Program-made: the position numbers and the translations under genes | Notes under the pieces: generated by a model | Database searches by the model: none | What the model was told of the DNA's origin: nothing | Seen by the model: the letters and a program-made list of their open reading frames with translations, nothing else | Shown here: piece after piece, positions 35,731 through 48,240 of the stretch | How the letters are laid out: each line of letters starts with the position of its first letter | Position numbering within the stretch: position 1 is the stretch's first letter | Assembly (NCBI GenBank): GCA_034401795.1 | Contig: CM067373.1 | Coordinates: 39,233,669 to 39,297,668 of the forward strand | DNA length: 64,000 bases | Reading direction: 5' to 3' | DNA from: Chaetoderma sp. LZ-2023a | Lineage: Eukaryota > Mollusca > Caudofoveata > Chaetodermatida > Chaetodermatidae

Positions 35731-36257
35731 GGACGTCTGAGCTGGTTGCCTGAATCAAACATAGATCGCTGTACCAAGCAATCAGCGCGCTAGAATACTG
35801 TGACGTATACACAATTATCTATGTGTTACTATATGCATAGATGTGTAGAGTGACGTAGTAAGTCACGTGTACACAAATCACTATCTATCTATCTGTATGT
35901 ATGTATGTATGTATTTTTTTAATTTTATTGATGCACTGGCAACGGCATTCCCGACACAGGGCCCCCTGGCCTCTATAATAAATCCTACGGATGTCGTGGT
36001 GATCCTCTACTGTGAAAACTAGAAAGTTAAATCCTCTGAGAAGCTCTTTCCCGTATTCTCAGTGATAAGTCATCTTTACTTTGCTCGAACATATTTTACA
36101 GGTCTGTTTTTAGACTTATTACATAATTTAATTCCCATAGCAAGCAACTTCTTCACCACCCCACCCCCGCCCCACCCACCACCATTTTGGCGCCCACACA
36201 CCCCATACCGAAATACTGGCGCCCAAGGGCAAAACCAGTCTCAATGGCCATTTACAC
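35731..36257. other. Gene-free stretch
   Basis: No gene is seen. A CTAT/GTAT tetranucleotide patch (35881-35915) and C-rich sequence near 36155-36200 are present. Confidence 0.4.
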
Positions 36258-36310
36258 ACAAACACACACACACACACACACACACCCACCCACCCACCCA
36301 CCCACCCACC

Positions 36311-36366
<56 letters not shown>
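36258..36366 (+). repeat. (CA)n / (CCCA)n microsatellite
   Basis: CACACA runs flank a CCCACCCA block. The Cys-Val and Thr-His ORFs over it are artefacts. Confidence 0.95.
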
Positions 36367-37246
36367 ACCCCCAACCACAATACTACATTGAACGCGGTGT
36401 CCGAGTGGGTGTGTGGGGCAACTGTCCCCCTCTGACACCCATCCCATCACTACGCTACCGGCTTGGAAATCGTTAAGATACGGATTGACTACATACCGAA
36501 TCATCTACAGTAAGGAAATAATTTTGCGACATAATTTTCTCATGGCAAGTAGCAAGTACACATAATATATTTAGGAATATGACAAAATAACAAGTGTAGA
36601 GGCTACTTGGGGATATTCAGTGACATAGGAGCTATTTTATTTATGCTATAATGTTTTTGGATTAGGAAATCCGAGACATTCACCTAATAAATGGGCAATG
36701 CAGATCCAATAAGTGCCAGACACCGCGTAGTCCTTGTCGATCCATAAGAACGGTGGTGAGTCCGGTGGTGATGCTGGTCTTGATAATGTCAAGGGCGATT
36801 GATTGCGTTATTGCTTTTATGGTTTATCAAATTGGATAATTTCTGGAGGGAAAGCGGGAGGGAGGGAAGCATTACTACCCCCACCCCACCCGAGTATGCT
36901 AAATGTTTAACAACGTATATAAATGAAAGTTTCAGAATGTTAAACAATGTTGCTCATCTCCAACCTTGTTCCCGAAACCGCCAATAAAGGGTTTCATCTC
37001 TAGTTGTAGGCATTACTCAATCTAACGATAGAGCCGTACGTGGCTTCGCGCTATGCTCGCTCCCGTTATCGTGGGAGATCTCGCGAGAGCACGAATGGGA
37101 ATTACCCATCGATTTCTATGACATTACCAAGCACCACCCACTCTGTGAGTGTGTTCGAATCGATTGCGGGACCACTACACTTCCGGAATCTAGATCTTAT
37201 GGAAATTATATAGGTCAGCTGTTAAAATTTTTGATATTGCGTTTAT
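36367..37246. other. Gene-free stretch
   Basis: No gene is recognised. A small CpG-rich inverted segment (GCTCCCGTTATCGTGGGAG and CTCGCGAGAG) lies at about 37057-37090. Confidence 0.4.
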
Positions 37247-37618
37247 AGCAGCAACATCCCCATTTCAAATTAGTTAAAGGATAACTAACCTCATCTCTCG
37301 ATAGCTATTCAGGTGATCTAATATGCCACTCATAAACTATGCAAGTAATTTTAAGCTTTTTATCATGCAGCTAAAGAAAGATATTCAGGCTTTAGTAGCT
37401 AAATATTGCTATATTTCTACACCCTATTATGGCTGTCATAATTTACTTTTCAACCAATCAGAAAAAACCTAGTGTGTCTGCCTCGGTATACACGCTCAGT
37501 TCACTCAAATGTTGTAATACGCCAGTCAATCTACAGTTTGAGAATATAGGGTAAAAGCAACCATACATGTATGTTGTTGAATATTTTGAAACTAATTTGA
37601 CTGGAAGTTGTTGCTGCC
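37247..37618. mobile_element. MITE family A, copy
   Basis: The left end AGCAGCAACATCCCCATTTC followed by AAATTAGTT is imperfectly inverted at the right end ATTTTGAAACTAATTTGACT followed by GGAAGTTGTTGCTGCC. The element is 372 bp with no coding capacity. Confidence 0.6.
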
Positions 37619-38069
37619 TTAGGCAATCATTGTTCAACATTTACGCAATATAACAAAGCAGATAATTGTGATACAGATAACGGAATGTGACAGGATATGA
37701 ATGATATGGAATCTATAAACCATAATCTATCGGTGCAATACAACATCTGAGATGAGATTATCATTAAGAAAAATAATTGAACAATATATTTATTAAAATA
37801 TAAATTCAGCACATGCACACAATTTAGACGCATATCGTCGGACATTTGCTGTGTCGGACATGCGTCATGTGATTTTGACGTCAGCTAACAAGCGATGCAT
37901 TTTGATCATAACGCCAGTACTGATGTTTTGAGTTAATCTTCTCTAGCCACCTAGGGAACGAGGTAGCAGAATTTGTTCAAAATACCATTCGTAGTTTATG
38001 TGTTGGATATAATCTGAACATCTAGTATAAAATGAGGTGTATCTTCCTATAATGCGTTATTCCATTTAT

Positions 38070-38293
38070 CTTTAACCATTTAACACTCAAATCTGCTTAA
38101 GATAGTATCAATTTTCTCATCGCCCATTTTTGGACAGGGAAAGGATGATTATTTTAGGGGTTACCACTCCGTTATCGAGCTAGTCATTCCAGTGGTGAAT
38201 TTCGGGGAATGGTCTTATCTTGGTCTGCGAATGGACGTTTTCAAGTCCTTTGCAGAAGCTGTTTTTGTTTGGCTTGATTGCTGAAGCGTTAAA
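38070..38293. mobile_element. MITE family D, copy 3
   Basis: It contains TTTAACCATTTAACACTCAA at the left, the internal blocks CTAGTCATTCCAGTGG and TGGTCTGCGAATGGACGTTT, and a terminal GAAGCGTTAAAAATG. It is more diverged than the copies at 11783 and 17601. It is followed at about 38330-38420 by a sequence with a hairpin (ACAAGACACTTGTCTTA) and AAATAAATT that resembles a retroposon tail. Confidence 0.5.
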
Positions 38294-38722
38294 AATGTAA
38301 TTTATTATTATTACAATCCGCGGCCTTGATGTATTTATTGTATTGTATCTTTATGTGTATGGGAGACGCGGTTACAAGACACTTGTCTTATCGTGCTCCC
38401 ATTTGAACTAAAATAAATTATGTTTAAACCAAGAACATGTGAATATGAAGAGTGACAGAGATGAAATTGCTTAATAAGAATTAATATATGCGGTAAAGAA
38501 CCACCGTGCTTTACTTACCATGAAATTAGTAACTAAACACTCTCACGGACTACAACTATTCTAACGCGCTAAGCGTGCTATAACTCAATCTGACGAAAGA
38601 TAACACAACAAAGGTAGAGACTAACTAATACTTTCGCAATGGTACTTGCTCTGTCTACGACAGAATCACACATTTTATAATGGTGTTAGCCCTGTTTTAC
38701 GGCGGATTCCCATTAAACACAT

Positions 38723-38728
<6 letters not shown>

Positions 38729-38781
<53 letters not shown>
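38729..38781. repeat. (AT)n microsatellite
   Basis: A pure TATATA run. Confidence 0.95.
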
Positions 38782-38785
<4 letters not shown>

Positions 38786-38799
38786 GAAACAAACTGGTA

Positions 38800-38885
38800 T
38801 CATAGTGAGAATAATTTGACTGAACGTTGTTGATGCCATCATCATCAGCAGAAACACATTTTGGTCAAATTGTTCACAACATAGC
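38800..38885. mobile_element. MITE family A terminal fragments
   Basis: AATAATTTGACTGAACGTTG TTGATGCCATC resembles the right TIR, followed by a degenerate left-like AGCAGAAACA..GGTCAAATTG. This is a remnant only. Confidence 0.4.
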
Positions 38886-40436
38886 CTAGTTTGCAAAAGA
38901 ATAATTATATAGCGTGTATTAAATATTATCTACACGTATATAGATGGGCGTTAAGATCTAATATAAACCGGCTTCTTTTATAAGCAGATAGAAAATGAAA
39001 AAAACCCCGTGCTTTATGAATCTAAATCGCCAAGGCAACTATTTGCTACTTTTAGCTATTCTCATATTAATCCGCGAGGGACTCAGAAACAATATACTCT
39101 GGTAGATGTGGACTAGTCTTCGCGTGGTGAGATATCCGGATCGCGTTATAGCTATCTCAATATCTATCCAACTTTCTATCGTGTATGTCTGTCTGTCTGC
39201 TGGCTGTATCTATAGCGCGAACTTGTCATCGGAAACACGCTACAGTTGGCGAAGTCTCAAACCGCCGGGTCGGAGGGATGGGTTGGGGCCGGGTGGGGTG
39301 TATGGAGGTAGGTGGTTGTTATTGAAAAGAGCTAGGGTGGAAACTAATGGAGAGATTGTGAACATTTTCAAACAACAAGAGGCTGACATCTGATACCTGC
39401 CAAATAGATACTATCAGCGCGTACGCTTTAACCTGTGTATAACGGGCACTTTATTACAATCAGAGATCACCAGAGACAGATCATTTACTTAGCTACGCTA
39501 ATTTGTTATGGAAAGTAGCGTGTGCGGGAGGACATATGATGGCGGTAACCTAAGCTGGGTGGTCCGATAAACACTCGTCTTAAAGAACCGCAATATGCGT
39601 GCCCTAAAAGCTGGTGCACATGTGTTCGCGTATCTGGTGCTTACGGACAGGCGTCTGTCGGTATCTCGTGTTTTCAAATAGAACTAAACATTCTCATTAA
39701 TAGGCAAATTCTATAATTTAGCACTATGGCTATTAGAGCTTACTGATAGTAAAAACACACAGACGATCGATGTTAAAATTATTTTCAAACTACATACCTT
39801 CCAGGACTCCGTGTAGGAATTATTATTGTTACATTTATCCAATGAGCAGCATAGCATTATTCACAAACTTTAATCAGAAATACATATTTGCCTGTGGGAT
39901 AAATCCTGAGTGATTACAGATATGAAATGTTCGCTTATATACACATATAATCCGACATATATAGTTATTATTTCTGTTTAAATAATAGTGTGTAGGCTAT
40001 AAATGGAACACGTATTATCAATTTAAACATTTATATCGCACTCGGCTGCGTTAGCCACTACATTCGCCACGATACTGAACCGTTTTGCCCCCTTGACATG
40101 GCCTTCTCCATGTGAGGTCAGGGTGTGGTGGGTTGGGGTGGTGGTGGTGGTGGTGGAGAGGAGGGGTGGGGTAGTGTGGGCGACTGTTCTGTGCATGACC
40201 TATGACAAGTACATGTAAATCACGATAACGTATAGTGAGCTATAAACCATGTATCTCTCTATATGTATACAAATAGACGTGACGTAAATAATTGGGTCTG
40301 GAAAGGGCTGATGACCCCAAAACTCATTATCAACTATCGACAGTAAAGTTTGCTTATGCATCATCACGTATGGATTTGCCGCGCGTTCGTATTGCGGTAC
40401 ATATCAACATTCGCCATCGCAACCGAGCTGCCAGCA
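38886..40436. other. Gene-free stretch
   Basis: No gene is recognised. ORFs at 39106-39393 and 40292-40660 have no family resemblance, and the second runs into the ACCACA repeat. A GGTGGTGG patch lies near 40130-40160. Confidence 0.4.
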
Positions 40437-40795
40437 CCAATGCATACATACATGTTTACACCTCTACAAAAACACTACTAGTAACCACAATCCACCACCT
40501 CAACCACAATCACAGCCATCATAACCACACCACTAGCAACCGCAATCAGCCTCTCCCAGCACCAGCACAACCACGTACACTACTATTAACAACAAAACGC
40601 CCTTTTCACCACAATGACAACCCACTAGTAACCACAAACCATCATTTTTCACCACCATGACAGTCAGCAAAACCACGCCACTAGTAATTGCAATCAACCT
40701 CTCCCAGCACCATCACAACCACACCACTAGCAACCACAAACCATCCTTTTCACCACAATGACAACCACACCACTAGTAACCACACACAAGCTCGT
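40437..40795. repeat. Degenerate ACCACA-type tandem repeat
   Basis: Irregular units contain ACCACACCACTAGTAACCAC and TTTTCACCACAATGACAACC. It directly abuts the truncated polymerase fragment at 40826. Confidence 0.65.
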
Positions 40796-40825
40796 TGGTG
40801 CACTCTCTGGTAAGAAGAGGGTATT

Positions 40826-41799
40826 GCATGAATGAACTCTCAAGTGGTACCTTGCACACGGGTTAGAGATTACTGCCATCGCACTATAGACTACACCTCG
40901 CAGAAACCTTTTAAATGGTTTGTAGACTCTGTTACTGTGGCACGTCGTACCGGGGATGTTGAGAAAAGTAAAGCTTTGTTGGCTGATCTCTTCAAACTCC
41001 TCGGCAACAGTGCATATGGGAAGCTGATCGAGGCATTAGAACGTCATACCAACATGAGCGTCACTAAGGTTGAACGAGCGGTAGACAGAGCCTTGTGTAG
41101 CACATGGTTTGAGGATCTAGAGGATTTCGGTGATTCCTATGAGTTGCAGAGCCGTAAGGCTAAAATCACCATTCATCGCCCCTCCCAGGTGGGTATAGCA
41201 GTATACGAGCTGGTGAAGCTGCGAATGCTGGAGTTCTACCATGACTTCCTCAACTGCTATGTAGCTCGTGATAGCTTCGAGTACCTGCAGATGGACACCG
41301 ATTCTGCCTATATCGCCATAGCAGCCTCCAACCTCGATGAGGTGATACGCCCAGAGATGCGAATGGAGTATGAGGCCTGCAAACGGGACTGGTTGGCATG
41401 GGACAAATGGGCTGCCGCACTCTGGGATTGTTAAAGTTCGAGTTCGAAGGCACTCGTGGTATTGCTCTCTGCTCCAAGTGCTATTACGTGGAGAATACAG
41501 ACCGCTGGAACAGCAGGAACTCGCAAGCGAAATGCTCGACCAAGGGAATGTTTAAACGGCAGAATGACATCTCCTGGCAGAGGTTCTACAGTGCCCTCCA
41601 TGGTGTCGTGGACAGAGCCACCAATCGAGGCCTCCATCTGTGCAACCAGGGTATGGTGACATATGAACAGGAAAAACTTGGTCTCTCCACCTACTATGAT
41701 CAGAGATATGTGCTAACAGATGGTGTCCACACCGAGCCCATCGAGTATCCCAGCCCAAATGCAGCACCGCCTACCATGGTTCAACCAGTGCAAGCGTAA
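40826..41799 (+). pseudogene. polB: Polinton/Maverick-like DNA polymerase B, C-terminal half (copy A)
   Basis: This is the C-terminal half of a protein-primed family B DNA polymerase of the Polinton type. In the 200-codon frame starting at 40832, motif B reads KLLGNSAYGK (residues 55-64) and motif C reads QMDTDSAY, with the paired catalytic aspartates at residues 155 and 157. The upstream half is missing, cut at the ACCACA repeat. A frameshift near 41410 moves the reading to a second frame (to 41799) carrying the conserved Cys-rich GIALCSKCYY and KGMFKRQN tail. A closely related minus-strand copy occupies 63557-64000. Known role of the family: replication of the element. This copy is dead. 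A capsid-like gene follows on the same strand. Confidence 0.85.
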
Positions 41800-41974
41800 G
41801 TCAGCCCTTACGCTCTGGAGGATGTCTACTTGAGGTAAGCACTCATGGTGGAGGTAGCTGTAATGGTTTCTTCTTGGGGGGGGGGTTGCACTGGTTTCTG
41901 ACCTCCAAAGATGCTCTGCTGGAGAACTTTACCAAACATCGCTGTTTAAACCTGTATATAGCTAGACGTTAAAC

Positions 41975-43090
41975 ATGCAGCAGTATGTACAGCATCCAGA
42001 TGGGGCAGTTGAACCCATGACCTCGCACCACACTGATCCTCGGAAGTACTGTCTGACAGTCATTAGACCTAATATCCATGATGCAAACACTTTATCCGTT
42101 GCGGGAAGTACATCGACTTGGCTATTTCTGGACAGATCTACGAGATTAGGAGTATGGTGCTCAAGTTTAAGCTCGAGAGCACTGAGAAGGATGTAGAGCT
42201 CCTGCAGATGGTGAGCAGGTGGGAGATTGTGCAGAACAACACCACCATCAGACACCACCTACAAGAACGATGAGTATCGAGTCCTGGCTCCACTGGCTCA
42301 TGGACCTTCCTATTACGTGAAGGGGAAAGGGTACTATGCCGTCGGATGTAATGAAGGCTTCACAGAATTCGACTTACAACCAGACGTAGAAATACCTGTC
42401 GCGGTGCCACTCTTCTCCCTCCTCGAGAACACACACATGAACCTAGCCTTGATGCAGGACAAGCTGTTCCTCCGGGTGTACACCGAACATCTTCCGGATG
42501 TAACGATGACCTCTCCAGGACTTCACATCTGGCATGATGAGAATGACCAGGAACTAAAACGGGAGGGTTCTAGACAGCGAAACCTACATGTAGAGTGAGA
42601 GTACCAGCAGGTCCAGACCACAGATAACCAGCACCTAGAGTTGATATTGCAACGCGGTGTCTCAGATTGTGTAGCTGTAGCAGTCTTGGTTCAGAACGGA
42701 GGGGTGGTCCAGGAGGTGGGGTAGCTAAATAACTTCAAACTTATAGTGGCTGGGACCAACGTTCTCGGTGAGCTATGCAATCTGGCTGATTGCTGTCTCT
42801 ATCGACAGAAAATGACGTCGTATGCTTTACTCCACCTGACCAATGGCCATGAGGATCTCGAGTCAGTGCTCGAAGGCCAGTGCCACCTGGGAGAAAGGGA
42901 CATGCCGCCTAACCATGGCAACCAGCTCAGCTTTCATATTGTGAACCTGTTCAGAGAGTGGGCACTCGTGCAAGAGGCGTGACAGTACGTTGTGACAGTA
43001 TGTTGAATTGGTGTACTTCGGCTATACCAAGGTTTGTGTATCGCACACCACTGGTATTCAGCTTGAGTGCACGATTCCGTCTCTAAAGGT
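41975..43090 (+). pseudogene. Polinton-associated capsid-like protein, identity uncertain (copy A)
   Basis: It starts at ATG 41975 with MQQYVQHPDGAVEP. The main intact stretch is 42227-42598 (..GPSYYVKGKGYYAVGC.., ..EGFTEFDLQPDV.., ..TMTSPGLHIWHDE..), and the end near 43010-43085 reads ..GIQLECTIPSL. Frame changes and stops at about 42095, 42225, 42598, 42724 and 42980 break it. The same protein, differently broken, is at 56971-57915, and its first residues are at 63101. Beta-rich composition and its place next to the polymerase suggest a virion protein. I cannot assign it to the major or minor capsid family by motif, so the function is inferred from context. Confidence 0.55.
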
Positions 43091-43133
43091 AGGTGATCAC
43101 TAAAAGACAGGTCAGCACCTACCAAGATTATGT

Positions 43134-43228
43134 CTATCATCATCATCATCATCATCATCATGTCTCTCCATCATCATCATCATCATCTATCATCATCAAC
43201 TATCATCATCATCTATCATCATCAAGTT
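43134..43228 (+). repeat. (CAT)n trinucleotide tract
   Basis: ATCATCATC runs follow directly on the 3' end of Polinton fragment A. Poly-His, poly-Ser and poly-Met ORFs are artefacts. Confidence 0.9.
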
Positions 43229-44214
43229 GTCCAGCGTGCTCTACTATCAGGCAATACTTTTTAACATTTCCTAATAATACATTGCGAGATTTGAACCGGC
43301 GATTTTAAGTGTATCTCGGCTATGCATGCATTAATTAAAAAAATGAGCTAGATTTAGCTGATAACCTGTTATAGCTATTTTGTGCGCTTAGGCGCATCGC
43401 ATATTTCCTCTGGACAGAATCCACATGCCTCACCATCCACCAGACTGCAGATCGAGCCATATAACATGCATTGATTTGGACATATGCTAAAACTATGATC
43501 ATATAAGAGTTATTGTATTGTATTGAATTAACTTCGTGTTTTTGTTGTAGGCCTACACATCCTTAGTAAAGAGAGTTCGATTTAAGGGACCCTCTGCTAA
43601 TTTGGACTTGGGAATGGCCATTAGTAGGCGTACACATTGGCGTTTGAATTGAGAAAATAATGAGATTGGACATGGTGCACTAAGTCGGTAGACCATAGAG
43701 ACCTCAGCATGAGTAACCAGAGTTCAACGAAACTGTTAACGTGTCACACCACCGCTCTCAATCAGATAATCCAAGATTATCAAGATGAAAGCTTGTGCCT
43801 ACATGGCGAATTGGCCAACTCTGAGAATTCTCCTGTTAGCATCAACTTCATCTCCCACCAATCCACTACCAGGGTGTGCCTTGGAGCCGAGGTCTGAGCA
43901 AGCAGAACAAGAGAGGCGATTGCAATTTGGACGATCTGGCACAAGGCCCAGAGAAATGGCCGATACCACTAATAGCACAAGTCACTATTTGGCTATGATT
44001 GTCCCCTGATCAAAGCCGATGTGGGATCCTACTGTACCTTACCAAGCTCGATGTGAGGACCTACCACATTCTTCATCAAGCCCCATTTGGGCCCTACCAC
44101 ACTCTTCATCAAGCCCACCACATTTGAGTAGCCTAACAATGTGTTTTCTCCATAGACAATACAAGGTTCCCTTCGACCTATTCAGGCCCAAGATAGACGT
44201 CGGGCTACAACTGG
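43229..44214. other. Gene-free stretch
   Basis: No gene is recognised. A short ATTGTATTGTATTG run lies near 43511-43524. A CATTCTTCATCAAGCCC/CACTCTTCATCAAGCCC repeat lies near 44066-44120. Confidence 0.4.
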
Positions 44215-44626
44215 CTACAACTGGCTCCAGATATGGGGCCTGAATGTACTCTTATTGTAGAGGAAATTTGCTGATCTCCGACTTAGTTAATCATAGAATT
44301 AATGGGAGATGCCTTGTGAAGAATAACGCTCTGCAATATAAGTCACCAAACACTCGCGTATACGCATAATCACTTCTGTTCCTACACCACCTAAACATCA
44401 TATCAAAACTACTGTTCTGGCTACAACTGGCTCCAGATATGGGGCCTGAATGTACTCTTATTGTAGAGGAAATTTGCTGATCTCCGACTTAGTTAATCAT
44501 AGAATTAATGGGAGATGCCTTGTGAAGAATAACGCTCTGCAATATAAGCCACCAAACACTCACGTATACGCATACTCACTTCTGTTCCTACACCACCTAA
44601 ACATCATATCAAAACTACTGTTCTGT
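44215..44626. repeat. 206-bp recent tandem duplication
   Basis: Unit 1 (44215-44420) and unit 2 (44421-44626) both start CTACAACTGGCTCCAGATAT and differ at only a few positions. It is preceded by a small ACTGGCTACA triplication. The minisatellite-like 12-bp repeat at the junction may have seeded the duplication. Confidence 0.9.
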
Positions 44627-46329
44627 GGTACAAATTAGTTGTAATCAAGCGCCTACGGCTGCTAGGTGAATTTATATGAAGCGATTATGTTGAATTGGTG
44701 TAAACAGGGTGTAAACAAAATTCATATAGCCAGGGATATAAATTAATGTAATCCCGCTTCAAAACGAAGCATTACTGGACATAAACTGTCTACCAAACAA
44801 ATAAGCAAACGAGTCGAGTGTCGTCCAATCTAAAAATAGAAGCATGGTGTCTTTGAGAATTACCATTCTCGATCTCATATTGAAGGCGATCCCGCGAGAT
44901 ACGAATGGAGTGTCGTCGACGAACGACTGAGAACCAACACCGGGTACCACGTGTGGCATATTTCCACCAATCAACAATTCTGAAAACTATTTTTACTGAG
45001 ACTAACACTCATACGCAATAAGTCATGCCGTCACCAGTCCTTTATAAGGAGGTGCAGCCGTGTTGCTGTTTTGCTTGGGAGATCACCATTGCCGTGGATG
45101 TAGATGCTGAAGCTCACATGTACAACCACTCCGCATAAGTATGAAAGAGAATACCCTTCTTCATCACCTGCGCCTTGACTGATGATGGACAATGATTACA
45201 CCCATCAATCCATAAACAGCAACACTGACAACCAACTTATTATTTCAAAGTTGTTAACACTAGATCTTTAGTTTCTTTATTCATGTTTCTTGTTTAGTTA
45301 ATCACATGACATCCTCTTTATTTATCTTCCTTTAAGTTATTTTATTGTTTTTGGTTTCAACATCAGCTCATTACCGAAATCTTAAGTTTTGATTATTTCA
45401 GTTTTTATTTTTATTTAGAGCAATGCTTCGGGAGAGCAACACAACCCTTCGGGGAAGCACCTCTATGAGCGACTCATGGCTCAAATACATCTAGGTGTAA
45501 GCCACCAATAAACCAGCTGAACGAACAAACGAACGAACTGCTGTTTTGCCAGTATGTTTGAAGTGAAGTTGAGTTCGACTAATTTGATGATGTCATAAGC
45601 TCTCGACCAATCAGAGCATCCACCCGTCCCTTCGACACATTTTGGGGATGTAGATCTTTAGATGACTGAGGTGCAACGATGTGTGAAATGGGGCGTAGCC
45701 AAATGTATGTCACATGACCCCTCGCGGCCAATCAGAGCAGCTGCTTATACGGTCCCCATTGTTCGAGGCTTTGGATATCTTGACCATCGGTAATGCTGAT
45801 TGATGGGCATATTGACGCATGTAAGTGTTAGGGGGCATCAGCGCAGCTGCTTATAGTCACAAATATTTGGCCTGTAGCTATATTGACAGTTGTAACGAGG
45901 TGAGAATGTCTACAGTGAGGTGGGTCCACATTGTGGGCACGTGACCCCTTGAGGCATATTCTACACCACTTCCATCACCTGGACCATTGATGACAACCCA
46001 CCACCCTCCATGTTCGTCTCTTTATAACCAAGATAGAATCCCACAGACATGCAATTGCAATGTGCCAAGGCACCTGCCTTGGAAAGCGAGGAAACTGTAA
46101 ATTTCGACATTCCTCAACTATGCCCAAGTGTATGTTAGTTCGATCAGATTCTACCACTGTTGAGCCATGGCAAGAAGACATGCTGTGGGTCAACACCCGC
46201 CTCTCTGGTTTGAGAACTGCAACGAGAATTATCTAACCAGACCCAGACTACATACAGGCAACCAATATACTTAGTCCACACATTCTGGTCAGTACCCTTG
46301 ATCAAATACAGTTCAGTGTTTAACAAAAC
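44627..46329. other. Gene-free stretch
   Basis: No gene is recognised with confidence. Near 45590-45740 two copies of a CGACCAATCAGAGCA/GGCCAATCAGAGCAG motif occur. About 45416-45530 ends in GAACGAACAAACGAACGAAC, a retroposon-like tail. Minus-strand frames at 45975-46330 may be the degenerate continuation of the Ty3/Gypsy pol fragment that follows. Confidence 0.4.
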
Positions 46330-46459
46330 TCAGACACTGGATAGACCTGGAATCGGACAAAGTAGGTAGACGCTTGTATTGTTAGGGTTTCCTTGAGCAT
46401 TTGAAATTTTTGTTCGCGTTCAGCATCCCATTTGTAGGGTCTGTCTTTTTCAGTAATTC

Positions 46460-46553
<94 letters not shown>

Positions 46554-47590
46554 GCAATTTCGCTAAAGTGTACATAAGATTGGTAATATTAGCAAACTGA
46601 GAAAACCGAGTTTGGGTGATGGTGGTAGCCATCCTCCAGTTGGCCACCACGGCTATCTTCTCTGGCTGGGTAGAGATGCTATGGGTCGAGATTACATGGT
46701 CCAGGAATTCTACCACTTCCCTGAACAGATGACACTTCGTGGCACTAGCGAATCTAAGGCATGGTCAATGCATAAGTGGTAGACATCATTGACGCCGATG
46801 CTGTTCAGACGACGATAGTTTATGCAGAAGCAGAGATCCAATTCTCTTGGTGGTTACACGATAGGGCGTGCCTAGGGAGATGCTAATTGTTCAATTATAA
46901 TCGTTCGTAGCATTTCGTTGTTAACTCGTTTCTATGATATGTTTTATCAAGCTGGCCTCTCCGAGACCTAAGTAACTAGTGGGAAAAGTGTGTTGGTGGT
47001 CCATGAGCAAATCATAAACTTGTGCTTACTCACCATCCAACCCTTCTATAGCATGGTAATTAAACTCATGGGGATACTCAGGGAGCTGCTCACCTGCGCA
47101 TGAGTGGGGTGGAGTGTATTAACGTGTATCAGTTTCTTCATGCATTGCCGTGACTTCAAGCAGGCATCCACATACCTTGCCAGATTTTAATCTAATCAGA
47201 GCCCGAGTTCCATTTAAACATCTAAACGGTATTTGATCGTGATCATTGGTGCTAAATAGAATGCATAGATTAAGTATGTTGGCCGTCTGCATGTGATCAT
47301 CGTCTGGCTCTATAATTGCCATTTAAGTTCTCAAGCCAGAGGGGTGGGTGTCTGTACACAGAACGTGGGCCACGTAGAACACGAGGACCATCAATTTCTA
47401 ATCTTTGACTTCCACAATGCCCTATGGTGCCACAGTTGTGCAGGAACTCCTACCCAGAAGCGCATCGTTGGAAAAGTTAGCAATGATAACCTTTTGGATA
47501 TAAGACAAATCATCAATCTGAATGCTGAAATTGGCAGTTCCTTGGAGTTTCAGGCATGTGCTCTAGTCATTTCTCATAATCCATAGAGTC
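46330..47590 (-). pseudogene. pol: Ty3/Gypsy pol fragment (protease - RT - RNase H)
   Basis: Read on the minus strand the parts appear in canonical order but in several broken frames. The protease-like GTANFSIQIDDL followed by DALLGRS is at about 47440-47560. RT segments include RELDLCFCINYRRLNSIGVN (about 46800-46860) and VEFLDHVISTHSISTQPEKI with AVVANWRM (about 46630-46716), the conserved RT/RNase H connection. The RNase H start KDRPYKWDAEREQKFQ is at about 46390-46450. A (GA)n tract at 46457-46550 separates RT from RNase H. Stops are frequent, so the copy is dead. It is not obviously related to the giant-LTR element, which has no pol for comparison. Confidence 0.75.
46457..46550 (+). repeat. 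(GA)n microsatellite
   Basis: A pure GA run inserted or expanded within the Ty3/Gypsy pol fragment. Confidence 0.95.
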
Positions 47591-47734
47591 ATAGAGACGG
47601 GTTCTATGTATGTTCAGTGACGCCATTTCAGAGCATTCTGGTAAGTCGTAGTTCTAGTGGTTCTGATTGCCTTACAGGTTCTAAACAGTATCTCATCATT
47701 ATTTATGTGACTAGCATCCATGCTTGGCGATGCC

Positions 47735-48240
47735 TTCACTGGATCATGTCAAAGTTACTTTAAACGTGGACGCAGCTGAGCAGACATTGTATGGGTTCAA
47801 CTCATGCTTGTGTCAGTCGTCATGTCCAGACACAAGACGGCTCTAGACAACCGCGATTGTCTGCCACCGCAAACACCTCCGCGCCATCATTGGAGACCAA
47901 TGGCCAGATAGCATAATTTCCAACGATGTACTATACACGATGTATAATATATCGCCGCTGTCCTAAAAAGTCACCCAGCAAATATGGTCCATGCTTGACC
48001 ATGAGCTAAGGATGCCAGAAGGCATATCAGCATAGAGCCTTTTAATTCACCCAACTGGGAGCCAGCAAATGTAAAGCCAGAAGAGGACTTCATTACATAA
48101 ATCCGTTAGGCATGCAGCGAGGTGACCTCAATAAAACAGGACTCGATACACTCAGATTAAGAATGGACAGGAAAAAGATAAAGATTTTCGCTGAGGATAC
48201 GACATGGTGGTCAAAAGTGAAGATGGACTGACTGCATTTG
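47735..48240 (+). pseudogene. LINE fragment, second copy of the 2.3-5.0 kb family
   Basis: TCACTGGATCATGTCAAAGT and the following 90 bp match 3833-3920. The sequence then jumps to a match with about 4636 onward (CTCTAGACAA.., CTGCCACCGCAAACACCT, ATATCGCCGCTGTC) up to the 3' part near 5030 (GAAGATGGACTG..). About 700 bp of RT sequence is therefore deleted. It is non-coding now. Confidence 0.75.

Noticed and set aside
36128..36504. Cys-Val and Thr-His ORFs
   Set aside because: They are translations of the CA/CCCA microsatellite.
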